From Verrucomicrobia subdivision 3 bacterium UBA693 (GTDB lineage Bacteria > Verrucomicrobiota > Verrucomicrobiia > Limisphaerales > UBA8199): 64,000 bases of DNA. Position numbers and translations under genes: made by a program. Positions 32,713 through 43,104 of the stretch are shown piece after piece (positions within the stretch are counted from its first letter, which is position 1; each line of letters starts with the position of its first letter). The notes below the pieces were generated by a model. It worked only from the letters and a program-made list of their open reading frames with translations, was not told the origin of the DNA and did not search any database. The stretch spans positions 8,928-72,927 of the forward strand of contig DBMR01000023.1 in the NCBI GenBank assembly GCA_002298785.1, in the 5' to 3' direction.

Positions 32713-33948
32713 CTATTGCGCCAGTTGGACGCGGTAAAATTGTCGGCTCTGCGCTTGCGCAGGTTGATTAGTCCAGAGAATGGTCTTTCCGACCGCCGGC
32801 AAATTGGTTGCCGCCCGATTGGTGATTGCGTTGATCGATGACCCGGTCCAAACGTGGTATTTCACAAAAGGTGCGCTGTCCCATTCCAGAGTGATTTGCT
32901 GCGCGGGATCACGCTCGAGGCGGCGGATGCGGAGATGGTAGCCCTCATAGTAGTTGACTGTCCCATACAGATTCCCTAGCACGATATCTGTGACCCCATC
33001 GCCGTTCCAATCCACGAGGTCCAGGCGCATTCGTCCGCCTGTATTGATCGGGACGAGGCCGCTGCCGGAGACCGGAGCGCAAATGGCCTGAGGTACCATC
33101 AGGACGGGTTGCGAGTTGTTGTTGGTATTGCGGCACCAGAAGACCCCCGTGTCGGAACTCAACAACAGGTCTTTCAAGCCGTCGCCGTCCCAGTCCAATA
33201 CACGTGCCACGGAACGGATGCCTTTTGACACATCAGCCCCGCCAGCCTGTATCTTCACGCCCGGCGCGTAAACGGGGTTTGGATTCGAATTCGAATTCTT
33301 GAAGAAGTAAATAGAACCGTCTCCCGATCCGCAAAGGAGATCGTTGAGTCCATCCTGGTCCCAATCATGAACGAACGGGGTGGCGCGGACTCCCACGTTC
33401 AGCACCAAGCCCCCAACCCGCAATTGAACACCGGTGTCGAGCGTTGGGGCCGCGTCGGTGTTGGTATTGCGATAAAACCAGACGGTACCGTCCGCTCCCG
33501 CCCCCACCAGCAAATCGCGTTTGCCATCGCCATCAAAATCGCAAACCCAGGGCGCCGGGGCCCCGCAACCACCGGAGATGTGGCAGATGTCACTACCCAC
33601 TCCTGCCTTGAGATTGGAGTAACTCGTGAAGTGGGGCTGGGCAGCCGTGCCGGAATTCAGATAGCAAGCGATCTTGCCTGCGGATTGGTATCCCACGAGC
33701 AGGTCCGTTTTTCCGTCGCCGTTCCAATCCGTCACGCACGGAATGGCGTAACCCGCCGCGGGTGTGCCCGGCAGCAGTGGATTCCCGTTTTCGTCCTTTA
33801 ACCCCTCAGCCGGACGGAGCTGTATCGATTCCGCTCGCGCCGGGCCGGCGCCGCCGGCCATCAAAATTATGACCAGGGCCAAAAAGCAAACGGAAACAAG
33901 AAGACTAACCGAGGAAGGTGGAATTCTGATTGGCTTCATAGCGATCAT
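32713..33948 (-). CDS. Secreted FG-GAP/VCBS repeat protein
   Basis: A 411-aa product from ATG 33948 (ATG 33939, MKPIRIPP, is also possible), with a signal peptide ending GPARA. Six or so FG-GAP repeats appear as calcium-binding DxNGDGKTDLLVG-like loops (DWNGDGKTDLLVG, DFDGDGKRDLLVG, DWDQDGLNDLLCG, DWDGDGLKDLLLS, DWNGDGVTDIVLG), forming an integrin-type beta-propeller. The C-terminal module ends RQFYRVQLAQ. Probable extracellular binding protein. Confidence 0.85.
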   Translation of the reverse strand: MIAMKPIRIPPSSVSLLVSVCFLALVIILMAGGAGPARAESIQLRPAEGLKDENGNPLLPGTPAAGYAIPCVTDWNGDGKTDLLVGYQSAGKIACYLNSGTAAQPHFTSYSNLKAGVGSDICHISGGCGAPAPWVCDFDGDGKRDLLVGAGADGTVWFYRNTNTDAAPTLDTGVQLRVGGLVLNVGVRATPFVHDWDQDGLNDLLCGSGDGSIYFFKNSNSNPNPVYAPGVKIQAGGADVSKGIRSVARVLDWDGDGLKDLLLSSDTGVFWCRNTNNNSQPVLMVPQAICAPVSGSGLVPINTGGRMRLDLVDWNGDGVTDIVLGNLYGTVNYYEGYHLRIRRLERDPAQQITLEWDSAPFVKYHVWTGSSINAITNRAATNLPAVGKTILWTNQPAQAQSRQFYRVQLAQ

Positions 33949-34111
33949 CTCTCTCTTTCACAATTCAAGCAATAACCCGCGGGGCAGTTCCTTGAGCGCA
34001 CTGTAACTCTGTGGCAATCCCTGGCAAGTAACTTCCCCCTCCCCCGCCGGTCATCACTTCAGACTCGGCAAACAGGAAGCAAGGGGTAGAGTAAAGGCAC
34101 AATTAACCAAC

Positions 34112-37100
34112 ATGAAACACGGCCAGACCGTCTGCTGCGGAAGGTTGAAATCCTTCCTGATTTCTCTGTTCGCCACGCTTCCCGCTGCCGCTTTGCACGC
34201 CGGAGATCTTTCCCTGAGCGACCCGGCAAACATGCTGCCCGCCCCTGCCTGGGCCGTCGGACAGGCGAATCGCTCTCCCCAACTGGACGTACTGCCTTCG
34301 TTTCAAAAGCCGCCACCCGGTTTTGGCATTGTTCCATTCTTCTGGTGGTTGGGCGATCCGCTGACGAAGGAACGGCTCGGCTGGGAGCTCAAGCAAATGG
34401 AAGGCATGGGCATTTCAGGACTTCAAATCAACTACGCCCATTCCGACCAGGGCGGGCATACCTACGGACTCTCCTACCCCAGCGAACCACCGCTCTTCTC
34501 CCCGGATTGGTGGAAGCTGACCGGCTGGTTCATGCGGGAGTCAAAGAAACTGGGGGCCGGAATCAGTTTGAGCGACTACACACTGGGATTGGGTCAGGGC
34601 TGGTGCGTCGATGAAATGCTGAAAGAGCATCCGGAGCTCTGTGGTCAACAGCTGCGGTTGGTGACCGGCGAGGCGCCCGCAAACGCCCTGGTTGCCACAC
34701 AAATTGGCGGCCGTTCAGTTGCCGTTCGGGCCGAGAAAATCCCACTTTCGATCGACCCGATGAATCCGCAGTCCGGCCCAGAATATGCCAAACATTTCTT
34801 CGGACGCTTTGAAGAGCATTTTCCCGGGGAAGGTGGTAAAGGACTCAACTTTTTCTTTTCTGATGAGTTGGAATTCCGGGTGGCGGGCCTGCTCTGGACA
34901 TCTAAATTTGCCGAGGAATTTCAGAAGCGAAAGGGATACGATATCCGTCCGGAACTGCCGGCTCTTTTCATGGACATCGGTCCCCGGACTCCCAAGGTGC
35001 GCCTGGATTACAGCGATGTGAAAGTGGCTTTGACGGAAGAGGGCTTTTTCAAGCCGGTCTTCGATTGGCACCAACAGCGTGGAATGACGATGGGCTGCGA
35101 CCATGGCGGCCGCGGCCGCGACGTGGTCGAGTTTGGCGACTACTTCCGGACTCAACGATGGAACCAGGGGCCGGGCGCGGATCAACCGAACCTCGGCAAG
35201 GATCTCATCAAGGCCAAAGTGGCCAGCTCGATTGCCCATCTCTATCAGCGACCGCGCGTATGGCTTGAGGGCTTTTACGGAAGCGGATGGGGCACCACAT
35301 CGGCGGGCGTTGTGGACGCCACCTTTGCCGACTTTGTGATGGGCTATAATCTGCTCTCTTTCCACGGCATGTACTACGCCACGCACGGAGGCTGGTGGGA
35401 ATGGGCCCCGCCCGATAACACCTTCCGCATGCCCTACTGGAAACACCTGCGGAGTTTTACCGATTGTGTTCAACGGTTAGGATACCTGTTTAGCCAAGGG
35501 CATCATCGTTGCGACGTGGCCATCCTGTATCCGGTGGCGCCGATGGAGGCCGGGATGGACGGAGAACTGGCCGTGCGCACGGCGTTCAGCACCGGGGAAA
35601 AACTTTATGCCCAATCGATTGATTTCGACTTCATGGACTTCGAATCACTGGCTCGTGCGAAGGTCGTCGGCAAAGAACTGCAGGTTTCCGGCGAGGCGTA
35701 CCAGGTGCTGATCCTTCCTGCTATGAAGGCGGTGCGCTATTCCACTCTGCAAAAGGCCCTTGAGTTCCACCGGGCCGGCGGCCTGGTACTCGCGCTAGGA
35801 GCCTTGCCGGAAGCCAGTGACCGCATCGGCCGCGACGATCCTGAGATCGCCGCCGCCGTGAAGGAGATATTCCCGGATGGTCCGACGAAGGACGTTTTCG
35901 CGAAATTGCCCGCCCGTGATTACAGCGGCCCGGGCTATATCCAGCACCGCAAGCTGGGCCCGCGGGATCTTTACGCGATTTACAACGCCCCCCAGGGCGC
36001 GACTTGTTCCTTCCGGGCTGCTGGCAAAGTCGAGGTGTGGGATCCCTGGACCGGCTCGACCCGCCCTCTGCCGGTGATTTCGCAGGAGACGGGTCACACC
36101 TCGCTGAACCTGCCGCTCTCCGAGAAAGAACTGCAACTCATCGTGTTCAGTCCGGGTCAGGCCGAAATTGCCGCACCCGCATCGACCTCGGCCGTTGAAG
36201 TGATTTCGATGACCGGAGATTGGGAATTCGAGCTGCAGCCGACCAGCGACAACCGGTTCGGCGATTTCCACTGGCCGCCCACAAAGAGCCTGATCGGCGC
36301 CGAAGTTCGCCAGCTTTGGTATTGTGAAGGAGACAGCACTAACGGGCCCTGGCGGAAGGTCACCTGCTCCTTCGGACCTCAGTTCATTCGCTGTGACGAA
36401 CCTCCCACAGCCATAGCTACCCCGCCGGCCGCTGGCAAACCGTACGAATTCTCCTGGCGCTGGGGAATCGAAGGGGACCCAGGTCATCAAGGCTACCACG
36501 GCCTCAAGGAACAGGTGCACGACGAGTTTCTAGCCGTCGGCAACCTGCGGACCACCGGGACCGGTTCCAACTATGAACCCTCCACGCGAGACAACTGCTT
36601 CTGGACCACCGTCATCGCCCCGCGCGATATGACCGCCTACGCCCTGACCGGCGAGTTGAAGCCTTCAAAAATCTGGGTGAACGGCGACCTGGTCAACGGC
36701 ACCGAGCTCCAGCTCAGGATGGGTGCCAATCCGATTCTGCTGCAATTTGACCGACCCGGGCGCACCTATTTCGTCGTCTCCGAGCGACCCGGAACCGCAG
36801 TCGCCACTTCCACGGAGGTCTTTGGCTCTTCGGCTTTCTACATCTGGTATCCCGGCGACCGCGCGAACGCTGAGCGCTGGTTCTGGAAGAAGTTCGACCT
36901 CGACAGCGTGCCGGCCAACGCGCGCTTGCGAATCACGTGCGACAACGGGTATTCGGTGTCCATCAATGGCGAGGTCCTCGGGAGCGGGAACCGCTGGGAA
37001 TCGGTGCAGGAATATGCCATTGCGAAGTCGCTTCGGACCGGTCCCAACCAAATCGTGGTTCGAGCCCGGAACGACGGCGGCGAGGCAGGGTTGATCGCGG

Positions 37101-37936
37101 AGTTGACCGCCGGGGCAAAGCGCGTGGCGACCGACCGGAGCTGGCTCGTCGGAAAGTCCGAAGCCGGTGAGGAGGTTCAGGCTGAGCAGATAGCCGCCTT
37201 TACCGACAGTCTCTGGTATAAGCACCAGAGCGGACCGCCTAAGCTGGAGCCAGTAAAATCCACGGAGCCGCCTAAATTCAAATCCAGCGCCTTGACCATG
37301 AGTTGGAGGGACAAACCAGGATTGTTGCCGTTCGATGTTCGTCCAGCGGACAAAGCCCCCGTGGGCTGGTATCGATTCCTGTCCCCGCCGGGACTGCGCA
37401 GCTTTTCGATTGCCGCGCGTGGTGAGGTCCAGGCCTGGGCCGACGGGAAGTTATTGACCGGCAAAAACCGGTTCATTGTTCCTCAACCCTCCGCCAAACC
37501 AATCCCAGTTATGCTGCGAATCCAGCAGGACCGCGGCTGCTATGCCGGCGCAGCACTGCCCGAGCCGATCCAGCTCGACTGCGGCCGCGGACAAATCCCC
37601 CTCGGGGACTGGTCTCAAAATGACGGTCTCCGAAGCTATTCGGGCGGTGCATGGTATCGGAAAAGTGTGACCCTGCCTCGCGCGCGTGAGGTTGTGCTCA
37701 ACCTTGGGGAGGTGACGGCTTCCGCCGAAGTGCGGGTGAACGGCAAGCTCGCAGGCATAAAGGTTTCGCCGCCTTGGAAGCTTGATATCACCAAACTCGC
37801 AAAAGCGGGGGAAAACCGGATCGAAGTGCTGGTGTGCAATACGCTGGCCAACCACTATACCACGGTCCCCACGCGCTACCGAGGTCCAACCACCTCTGGG
37901 TTGCTCGGGCCGGTACAAATCGAATACCGAGAATAA
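34112..37936 (+). CDS. GH106-like glycoside hydrolase (alpha-L-rhamnosidase type)
   Basis: A 1274-aa secreted protein with a signal peptide (LISLFATLPAAALHA). The N-terminal half begins with the family-typical FFWWLGDPLTKERLGWELKQ and GISGLQINYA, then SDYTLGLGQGW and WLEGFYGSGWGTTSAG. This is the core seen in GH106/rhamnosidase-like proteins. A sandwich region of galactose-binding-like domains closes the protein (LRITCDNGYSVSINGEVLGS; LNLGEVTASAEVRVNGKLAG). Likely cleaves terminal rhamnose or another deoxy-sugar from plant or algal polymers. The family fit is good; the substrate is inferred. Confidence 0.78.
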   Translation: MKHGQTVCCGRLKSFLISLFATLPAAALHAGDLSLSDPANMLPAPAWAVGQANRSPQLDVLPSFQKPPPGFGIVPFFWWLGDPLTKERLGWELKQMEGMGISGLQINYAHSDQGGHTYGLSYPSEPPLFSPDWWKLTGWFMRESKKLGAGISLSDYTLGLGQGWCVDEMLKEHPELCGQQLRLVTGEAPANALVATQIGGRSVAVRAEKIPLSIDPMNPQSGPEYAKHFFGRFEEHFPGEGGKGLNFFFSDELEFRVAGLLWTSKFAEEFQKRKGYDIRPELPALFMDIGPRTPKVRLDYSDVKVALTEEGFFKPVFDWHQQRGMTMGCDHGGRGRDVVEFGDYFRTQRWNQGPGADQPNLGKDLIKAKVASSIAHLYQRPRVWLEGFYGSGWGTTSAGVVDATFADFVMGYNLLSFHGMYYATHGGWWEWAPPDNTFRMPYWKHLRSFTDCVQRLGYLFSQGHHRCDVAILYPVAPMEAGMDGELAVRTAFSTGEKLYAQSIDFDFMDFESLARAKVVGKELQVSGEAYQVLILPAMKAVRYSTLQKALEFHRAGGLVLALGALPEASDRIGRDDPEIAAAVKEIFPDGPTKDVFAKLPARDYSGPGYIQHRKLGPRDLYAIYNAPQGATCSFRAAGKVEVWDPWTGSTRPLPVISQETGHTSLNLPLSEKELQLIVFSPGQAEIAAPASTSAVEVISMTGDWEFELQPTSDNRFGDFHWPPTKSLIGAEVRQLWYCEGDSTNGPWRKVTCSFGPQFIRCDEPPTAIATPPAAGKPYEFSWRWGIEGDPGHQGYHGLKEQVHDEFLAVGNLRTTGTGSNYEPSTRDNCFWTTVIAPRDMTAYALTGELKPSKIWVNGDLVNGTELQLRMGANPILLQFDRPGRTYFVVSERPGTAVATSTEVFGSSAFYIWYPGDRANAERWFWKKFDLDSVPANARLRITCDNGYSVSINGEVLGSGNRWESVQEYAIAKSLRTGPNQIVVRARNDGGEAGLIAELTAGAKRVATDRSWLVGKSEAGEEVQAEQIAAFTDSLWYKHQSGPPKLEPVKSTEPPKFKSSALTMSWRDKPGLLPFDVRPADKAPVGWYRFLSPPGLRSFSIAARGEVQAWADGKLLTGKNRFIVPQPSAKPIPVMLRIQQDRGCYAGAALPEPIQLDCGRGQIPLGDWSQNDGLRSYSGGAWYRKSVTLPRAREVVLNLGEVTASAEVRVNGKLAGIKVSPPWKLDITKLAKAGENRIEVLVCNTLANHYTTVPTRYRGPTTSGLLGPVQIEYRE

Positions 37937-38010
37937 GACTACGCCACCTTCCAGCGGCTGCTACGAAACCCATTATCCGGCGGTTATTCCGGCCTTTACT
38001 TTAGCCTCAA

Positions 38011-39843
38011 CTATTTTGTCGCCGCCTGCTGCCCTTGCCGCATCCAATCCCAAAATGCCGCCCGCCAGTTCGCCATTCGTTTCTGCTCCAGGTCGCCCGT
38101 GGCCGCGCTTTCCGCGCTGGCGAGGAATTGGCCGAGCTCCTGCATCCGTTCCGGAGTTCCCAGTTTTTCCCAGGCCACTTTTTTCCAGTCGATCCCGTTG
38201 CTCCGCATATAAGGCTTGGGATAATTCGCCAAATCACAGGCAATTGATTCCAGGCGGAGGTAGAATTTCTTCATCGAGCCGCCCGCGTTGCCGAAGTAGA
38301 GCCGGAAAAACTCGTCGATGGCGGCGTCGACATTCAGCTTCGGATCATCCCACAATTTCACCATGATGTACTGCTCGAGCTGATCCTGCTCGCCGCACTC
38401 GAAAATGCCTCGAACCCCGTCGTTGATGAACATCCTCATGGCGTTGGCAGTTTCGTGGACCATGACATGCGGAAAGCATTTCCACTTCTCGATCAACGCC
38501 GGTTCCATCGGATGATGATAGTAGACCCACAGGAACATCGGCCCGGAGGCCTTTTCCTGCCATTGACGATAGAAACGCAGGTCGTTGTCACGCATCGCCG
38601 GATGGACGGGGTAGTAGCAAGTGTGCAGGCACGGGGCGATGGAGACATTCGGCTCGATCGCGAAAGACGGCGGCAACGCATACTCCCAGTACGCCAGGGT
38701 CGCAACATATTTATCCGGATGTGTCTTCCGCACTTCTCGAGCGACGGCATTGACAAAGGTGAACCAATAATCGCTCATCTCGCCGCTGCTGAAGAAACCG
38801 GTGCGGCGGCTTGGGTCCTTCTTTAGGAGCGCCTGGCAAGCATCGCAGGTGCACAGGTTCATATTGTCATCGGGAACAATGGCAAAGTAATCACCCGTCG
38901 CCTTCCAGCCGGCAGGAAGCCCGCCCTTCCCGTCGAAGTAATCGCGGGCCATCTGGCTGACTTTGCTGATCAGCTTCGGGTTCGTGTAGCAAAGCTGCGA
39001 ACCTTTGCCCTTCGGGTTTTGGCACTGGTATTCGGGATCGGTGAAGAATGATTTGATGGTTTCCTGATGGAACGTGTGGTTGCCCGCCCAACGCTCTCCG
39101 CCCTGTCGGATCCGACGCCAGTAAAGCTGCAATTGTTGCGGCGTGAACTCGCCCCACTGGCCCCGTAAGAAAGGCCAGGAAGCGCTGGACAGCGCGCCGC
39201 GATACTTTAATCCGGGCGAACGGCGCACATCCTGGCCGGAAACCGAGACCACGAGCTCCAAGGGTGTTATGACGTGCAGCCCTCCGGGGCCATACCAACG
39301 CACGCCGCAAAACCGTTCCAGGAAGTCGTAGGCCGCAAGGCAAGTGCCCTGGTCGTCGTAGATCCCAGGCAGTTCCATCTCTCCCGAACTTCGCGTGGGA
39401 AGCCCAACCGCTTTCCAATAATCAACTTTGTGGCGCAAGGCCGCGTAGGAGTCGCCTTCCATCGGACGGCCTTCGACCTTGCGGTTCGCTTCGGTGTCTT
39501 CCCAATCCCGGCCAATCAGGACAAGTGTCTCCGGCCGGAACGCGATTAGGTATTCCTGTGGCTTGAAATCAGCGCCTCGAAACCCAAGCGCAACCGCCGC
39601 CGCGCTGTCCCCGACCAGAATCCTGCGCCCCTCAACAGGTTCTCCATCCGTTCGAACCGGCACTTCAGCGCCGGAAATGCGAAGGAAGTGTGATTGCAGT
39701 TCGAGGGCGGCAAGTCGTGCGGCCGGAGCGGCGTTCTTTGCAATGACAATGGAGCAGGACGGCTTTCCGTCGCGAGCAATCTCAAATGCGAAGAGCAAAC
39801 TTTGAGTCACTAACAACCCACAGATCGCAGCAAGCAGTTTCAT
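38011..39843 (-). CDS. DUF4838 family secreted glycosidase-like protein (1)
   Basis: A 610-aa product from ATG 39843 (MKLLAAICGLLVTQSLLFA). The N-terminal part resembles a GH67-like N-terminal domain (LAALELQSHFLRISGAEVPV; RILVGDSAAAVALG). The DUF4838 domain follows with the CxCxxC motif in NLCTCDACQALL, which probably binds metal, plus WYYHHPMEPAL-type aromatic motifs. DUF4838 proteins are carbohydrate-active candidates in Verrucomicrobia and Planctomycetes. A paralogue lies at 46336-48129. Convergent with the GH106 gene, 75 bp apart. Confidence 0.82.
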   Translation of the reverse strand: MKLLAAICGLLVTQSLLFAFEIARDGKPSCSIVIAKNAAPAARLAALELQSHFLRISGAEVPVRTDGEPVEGRRILVGDSAAAVALGFRGADFKPQEYLIAFRPETLVLIGRDWEDTEANRKVEGRPMEGDSYAALRHKVDYWKAVGLPTRSSGEMELPGIYDDQGTCLAAYDFLERFCGVRWYGPGGLHVITPLELVVSVSGQDVRRSPGLKYRGALSSASWPFLRGQWGEFTPQQLQLYWRRIRQGGERWAGNHTFHQETIKSFFTDPEYQCQNPKGKGSQLCYTNPKLISKVSQMARDYFDGKGGLPAGWKATGDYFAIVPDDNMNLCTCDACQALLKKDPSRRTGFFSSGEMSDYWFTFVNAVAREVRKTHPDKYVATLAYWEYALPPSFAIEPNVSIAPCLHTCYYPVHPAMRDNDLRFYRQWQEKASGPMFLWVYYHHPMEPALIEKWKCFPHVMVHETANAMRMFINDGVRGIFECGEQDQLEQYIMVKLWDDPKLNVDAAIDEFFRLYFGNAGGSMKKFYLRLESIACDLANYPKPYMRSNGIDWKKVAWEKLGTPERMQELGQFLASAESAATGDLEQKRMANWRAAFWDWMRQGQQAATK

Positions 39844-39886
39844 ATTAATCAATTCCAGAGTAAATCGGATCCCCAGTCAGCCTGGG

Positions 39887-40480
39887 TCAAACCACCGTCA
39901 CTTCCCCTGATACCTGCTGGTATTCGCCAGCGCTGAGTCCGTACTTTACGCCCTGCCGTTCCTCTTCAGTCCATCCGGGGAGAGCTTCCTGGCTCCAGTA
40001 AAAATGTCCTTCAAACCTGAGACCCGCCTTTTCCATCACTCGCCGCGAAGCGTGGTTGCCGACGAGGGTTCTCGCTGAGAGCTTTGGATAACCCCAATCC
40101 CGGAACGCCGCTGCAATCAGTGCCCGGGTACCTTCCGTCGCCAGGCCGCGGCCCCAATACTCGCGCTTGAGTCGATAGCCGAGCTCCATTTCCCCTGCCG
40201 AAATCTTTTCGGGTCGAAGGTGAAACCATCCAATAAACTCGCCGCCGGCCAACAAATGCGCCGGCCAGAAACCTTGCGGAGGAGACTCGCGGTCCCAGGA
40301 CAGCATGCGGGGCAACACTTCACTGAGAATTTTCTCAAACGGCGTGGGAACGCTTTTGGAAATGTGGCGCATCACCTCCGGATCGCTGTCGAGTTCGTGC
40401 AGCAGCGGCGCATCGGCGGGATTTAGTCGCCGCAGCCGGATTCTCTCCGTAACCAACACGTTCTCCGGACGCTCGCTCAT
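39887..40480 (-). CDS. GNAT family N-acetyltransferase (RimJ/RimL type)
   Basis: A 197-aa product starting MSERPENVLVTERIRLRRLN. The GNAT fold is shown by LRRLNPADAPLLHEL, GYRLKREYWGRGLATEGTRA (motif A pyrophosphate-binding loop, R-x-x-G-x-G/A-like) and NHASRRVMEKAGLRFEG (motif B). Transfers an acetyl group from acetyl-CoA to a protein N-terminus or small amine; the substrate is unknown. Cytoplasmic. Confidence 0.85.
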   Translation of the reverse strand: MSERPENVLVTERIRLRRLNPADAPLLHELDSDPEVMRHISKSVPTPFEKILSEVLPRMLSWDRESPPQGFWPAHLLAGGEFIGWFHLRPEKISAGEMELGYRLKREYWGRGLATEGTRALIAAAFRDWGYPKLSARTLVGNHASRRVMEKAGLRFEGHFYWSQEALPGWTEEERQGVKYGLSAGEYQQVSGEVTVV

Positions 40481-40618
40481 TTCACATCATTTGACCCGCC
40501 AGAATGGCACCGACCCAAAAAGCTCATTGAAATTTGCTTTCTTGAGCGGGACGAACACGGCGCTGCGCAAATGGCACTTTGACCCGATCAATCGCGCCGG
40601 TTAAAAGCGTCGAACCGG

Positions 40619-40999
40619 TCAGGCAAGGTCGGGCGTATGGCTGACCACTCCGCGCTCGAATTCGAACCATTGAGGCTTCAGGTCTGCCAGTGGGCCCTTA
40701 AGCTTGGCCAACTCCTCCGCCGACCCGTGCACCTCCACACGAACGACCTCCACGAACTTCAAGAACTCGGCGAGCACCGCCCCGACATTCTGCAGGTGCG
40801 CCAACATGCCCTCCGCCCCAACGTAGGCTTCCCGGCAGAAAATCACATCCCCACAAATCGTGAAATCGTAGAACAAATTGCCTTTTTCCGTGGAAGTCCT
40901 AGCAACGAATTCGGGAAGGGCGACCCGGGCCTGGTCCATATTGCCCGGCTTGACTTTGAAATAGGGATGGATGCTAACAACTTTTGATGGATGAATCAT
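40619..40999 (-). CDS. Antibiotic-biosynthesis-monooxygenase (ABM) fold protein
   Basis: A 126-aa product from ATG 40999 (MIHPSKVVSIHPYFKVKPGN); the open frame back to 41116 lacks coding character. The pattern is that of putative quinol monooxygenases: strand-helix 'FKVKPGNMDQARVALPEFVA', then TEKGNLFYDFTICGDVIFCR and HLQNVGAVLAEFLKF. Such dimeric ferredoxin-like proteins act on quinones or similar small molecules. No exact substrate can be given. Confidence 0.75.
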   Translation of the reverse strand: MIHPSKVVSIHPYFKVKPGNMDQARVALPEFVARTSTEKGNLFYDFTICGDVIFCREAYVGAEGMLAHLQNVGAVLAEFLKFVEVVRVEVHGSAEELAKLKGPLADLKPQWFEFERGVVSHTPDLA

Positions 41000-41247
41000 G
41001 ACAGAAGAGTTGAACGAACCCTGCAGGACGGCAAGCAAGTTTTGCGGAAATTCACCAGCAGGGTTCGACGAACCCGACATGAATTTACTGTTCGCATGGC
41101 GCTGGTCTCGTTCCAATCCTGGAAACTCTGACCAAGGACGCTTGCTTCCTCACAGCCCTGCCCTTCTCTGGCGGGAAAAGCTTCCTGTCGCCCAAGGTCC
41201 ACTGGAAGCGAAGAGCCGACTCAAACTCACTCACGGCCGAAGGGAGT

Positions 41248-42972
41248 TCACTCCTGGCACACCCGGAAATATTGCGGCGACGAAGCAGCCGGGAGGCTGC
41301 ACGACAAGTCGCCGCCCGGGGCAATGAGGTTGGTCACAGTCGCGAACCACGCGATCAGGTCCGCTGAGGATTCGACCCGATACTTCGCGCCTTTTACCGT
41401 TGGCCAGGTGAGAATGGCGAAATTATTGCTCAGCGTGAGACCGCGAATCACCGTCGGCACATTGTAGGGATTCCGGAAGGTCATCATCACAGGCAGATGG
41501 TCCGAAGCCGTGGCGCTGTCCCCGACGAGGAGCGGTGGCGAAGGTGATGAACCCGCGTCGGAGCGGAAGATCTGGCTGTTGGCGATGTTCGAGAACAGTA
41601 GTGCACACGGCAGGATGTAATCGAAACGAATCGTGAGGTTAGCGTTTCGGATGGACCACGTCCGATCGTCGCCCGTGACAGCGCCCACCGGTGTGGTTAA
41701 CCGCAGACCGACCGAAGGGGCGATGAGATTTTGGATGGCCTGGAGTTCATACTGGCGGGGGCGGAAAATGTCTTCGTTCATGTCGCCCACCAGACAATAT
41801 GGATGCAGTGAGTTGGTGGTGAGATAGACCGCCGCGAAGTAATTCGAGATAGCCCTGGCTTCCGCGCCTCGTTTCATGGAGCTGTTTTGATCCGACGCCG
41901 CTTTGAGATGCGTAACAAAGAAATGAAACGGTTGCGGAAAACCCGGAATATCGATTTGCGCCTCGAACAGGTCCCGGGAAAACGTGCTGCCATAACCGTA
42001 GGGCGTCAGGCTGCTGCCTACGAGCCAGGATTTGGCGCGGGGAATGGGAAACCGGCTCGCGACGACGCTACGCTCGCCGCCATCTGTGTATGAACCAATC
42101 GCGAGGTAGTAACCCGGCAGGTAGGCGTCCACGAAGTTCGTCATTAAACGGTAATTGGAGTTGGTCTCCGGGATTTCCTGGAAGCCGACGATGTCCGGCT
42201 TCAAGTAGCTGAGCTGCCGTCCAATCGCCTGGACCTGAGTAGAGTTCGTGGTCCAGTCACCCACCGAGCGGCCCAGCACATTGTAGGTGAGCACCGAAAA
42301 AGTCCTAACCGCCGGCGGTTCACCGAAGATCGAAACCATGTCGAAACGCAGCGTGCCTGCGCTGCCGTATGTGCTGGCCGGGTTGCAAGGCACGTAGTTC
42401 GTCTCGCCCGAACCGATCGCCGTGGATTCGAACTCGGTGACGAAACGCACACCGAAATCCGGGTTGTTCTCCACGCCCGGAACTCCGGACAGGTTGGCTG
42501 ATTGACCGTTCACCCAGGTCTCGAAGGGCATAGTGATGACCTGGAAATCCACAAAATCCGTGCCGTTAGTCGTGTACTGGAGCCGCGTGTATTTGCTGGC
42601 GGTGTTGCTGGTGCGCAAATCCCAATTCACAGCGATCTTGCGGTGGCCGACGGTCGAGGCGTTGAACTGGACGCCGCTGAGCTTGTTCTGCTTGCCTTGC
42701 ACCGGCCAGGTCGTGACACGCCAGTTGCTGTTGTCGGTGGTGTTCGGGTCGGATGAACCGTTCGAGGCCGTGAACGATCCCGTCACACCGCCAACGAGCG
42801 ACGCCGTGCCGGTGCCGCTGGCGGTTAACAGGGTACCGGTGGTGGCATCAGCGTCAGGTGTGGGACTGTTGAAATCCCAGAACGCCAGCATGTCGGCGTG
42901 GGCTTGAGTGAAAACCGTAGTGGCCAAAATGACCAGCGCGCACCGCCACCGAATTGAGCAACGTGTTAGCAT
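41248..42972 (-). CDS. Secreted endonuclease/exonuclease/phosphatase family protein
   Basis: A 574-aa product from ATG 42972 (MLTRCSIRWRCALVILATTV), with a signal peptide ending AHADM. Residues 25-205 form a beta-sandwich of the kind common in PEP-CTERM-type exported proteins (MLAFWDFNSPTPDA). The EEP catalytic domain is at about 220-500: VLTYNVLGRS, DIVGFQEIPETN (Glu ligand), VGDMNEDIF and the catalytic ASDHLPVMMTF. The C-terminal module ends QYFRVCQE. It may degrade extracellular DNA or phospho-esters. Confidence 0.85.
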   Translation of the reverse strand: MLTRCSIRWRCALVILATTVFTQAHADMLAFWDFNSPTPDADATTGTLLTASGTGTASLVGGVTGSFTASNGSSDPNTTDNSNWRVTTWPVQGKQNKLSGVQFNASTVGHRKIAVNWDLRTSNTASKYTRLQYTTNGTDFVDFQVITMPFETWVNGQSANLSGVPGVENNPDFGVRFVTEFESTAIGSGETNYVPCNPASTYGSAGTLRFDMVSIFGEPPAVRTFSVLTYNVLGRSVGDWTTNSTQVQAIGRQLSYLKPDIVGFQEIPETNSNYRLMTNFVDAYLPGYYLAIGSYTDGGERSVVASRFPIPRAKSWLVGSSLTPYGYGSTFSRDLFEAQIDIPGFPQPFHFFVTHLKAASDQNSSMKRGAEARAISNYFAAVYLTTNSLHPYCLVGDMNEDIFRPRQYELQAIQNLIAPSVGLRLTTPVGAVTGDDRTWSIRNANLTIRFDYILPCALLFSNIANSQIFRSDAGSSPSPPLLVGDSATASDHLPVMMTFRNPYNVPTVIRGLTLSNNFAILTWPTVKGAKYRVESSADLIAWFATVTNLIAPGGDLSCSLPAASSPQYFRVCQE

Positions 42973-43104
42973 GAGCACTTGCGCAGCAGACCGGGATCGC
43001 TCGCCGGGCCAAGCTCCGCCGCGTCATCTGACCGGGCCCTCAGGTACGCGCCGATGACCTTGCCCCGAAGAAACGGCGGGCCAATCACGGCCAAGCAGTT
43101 GGTG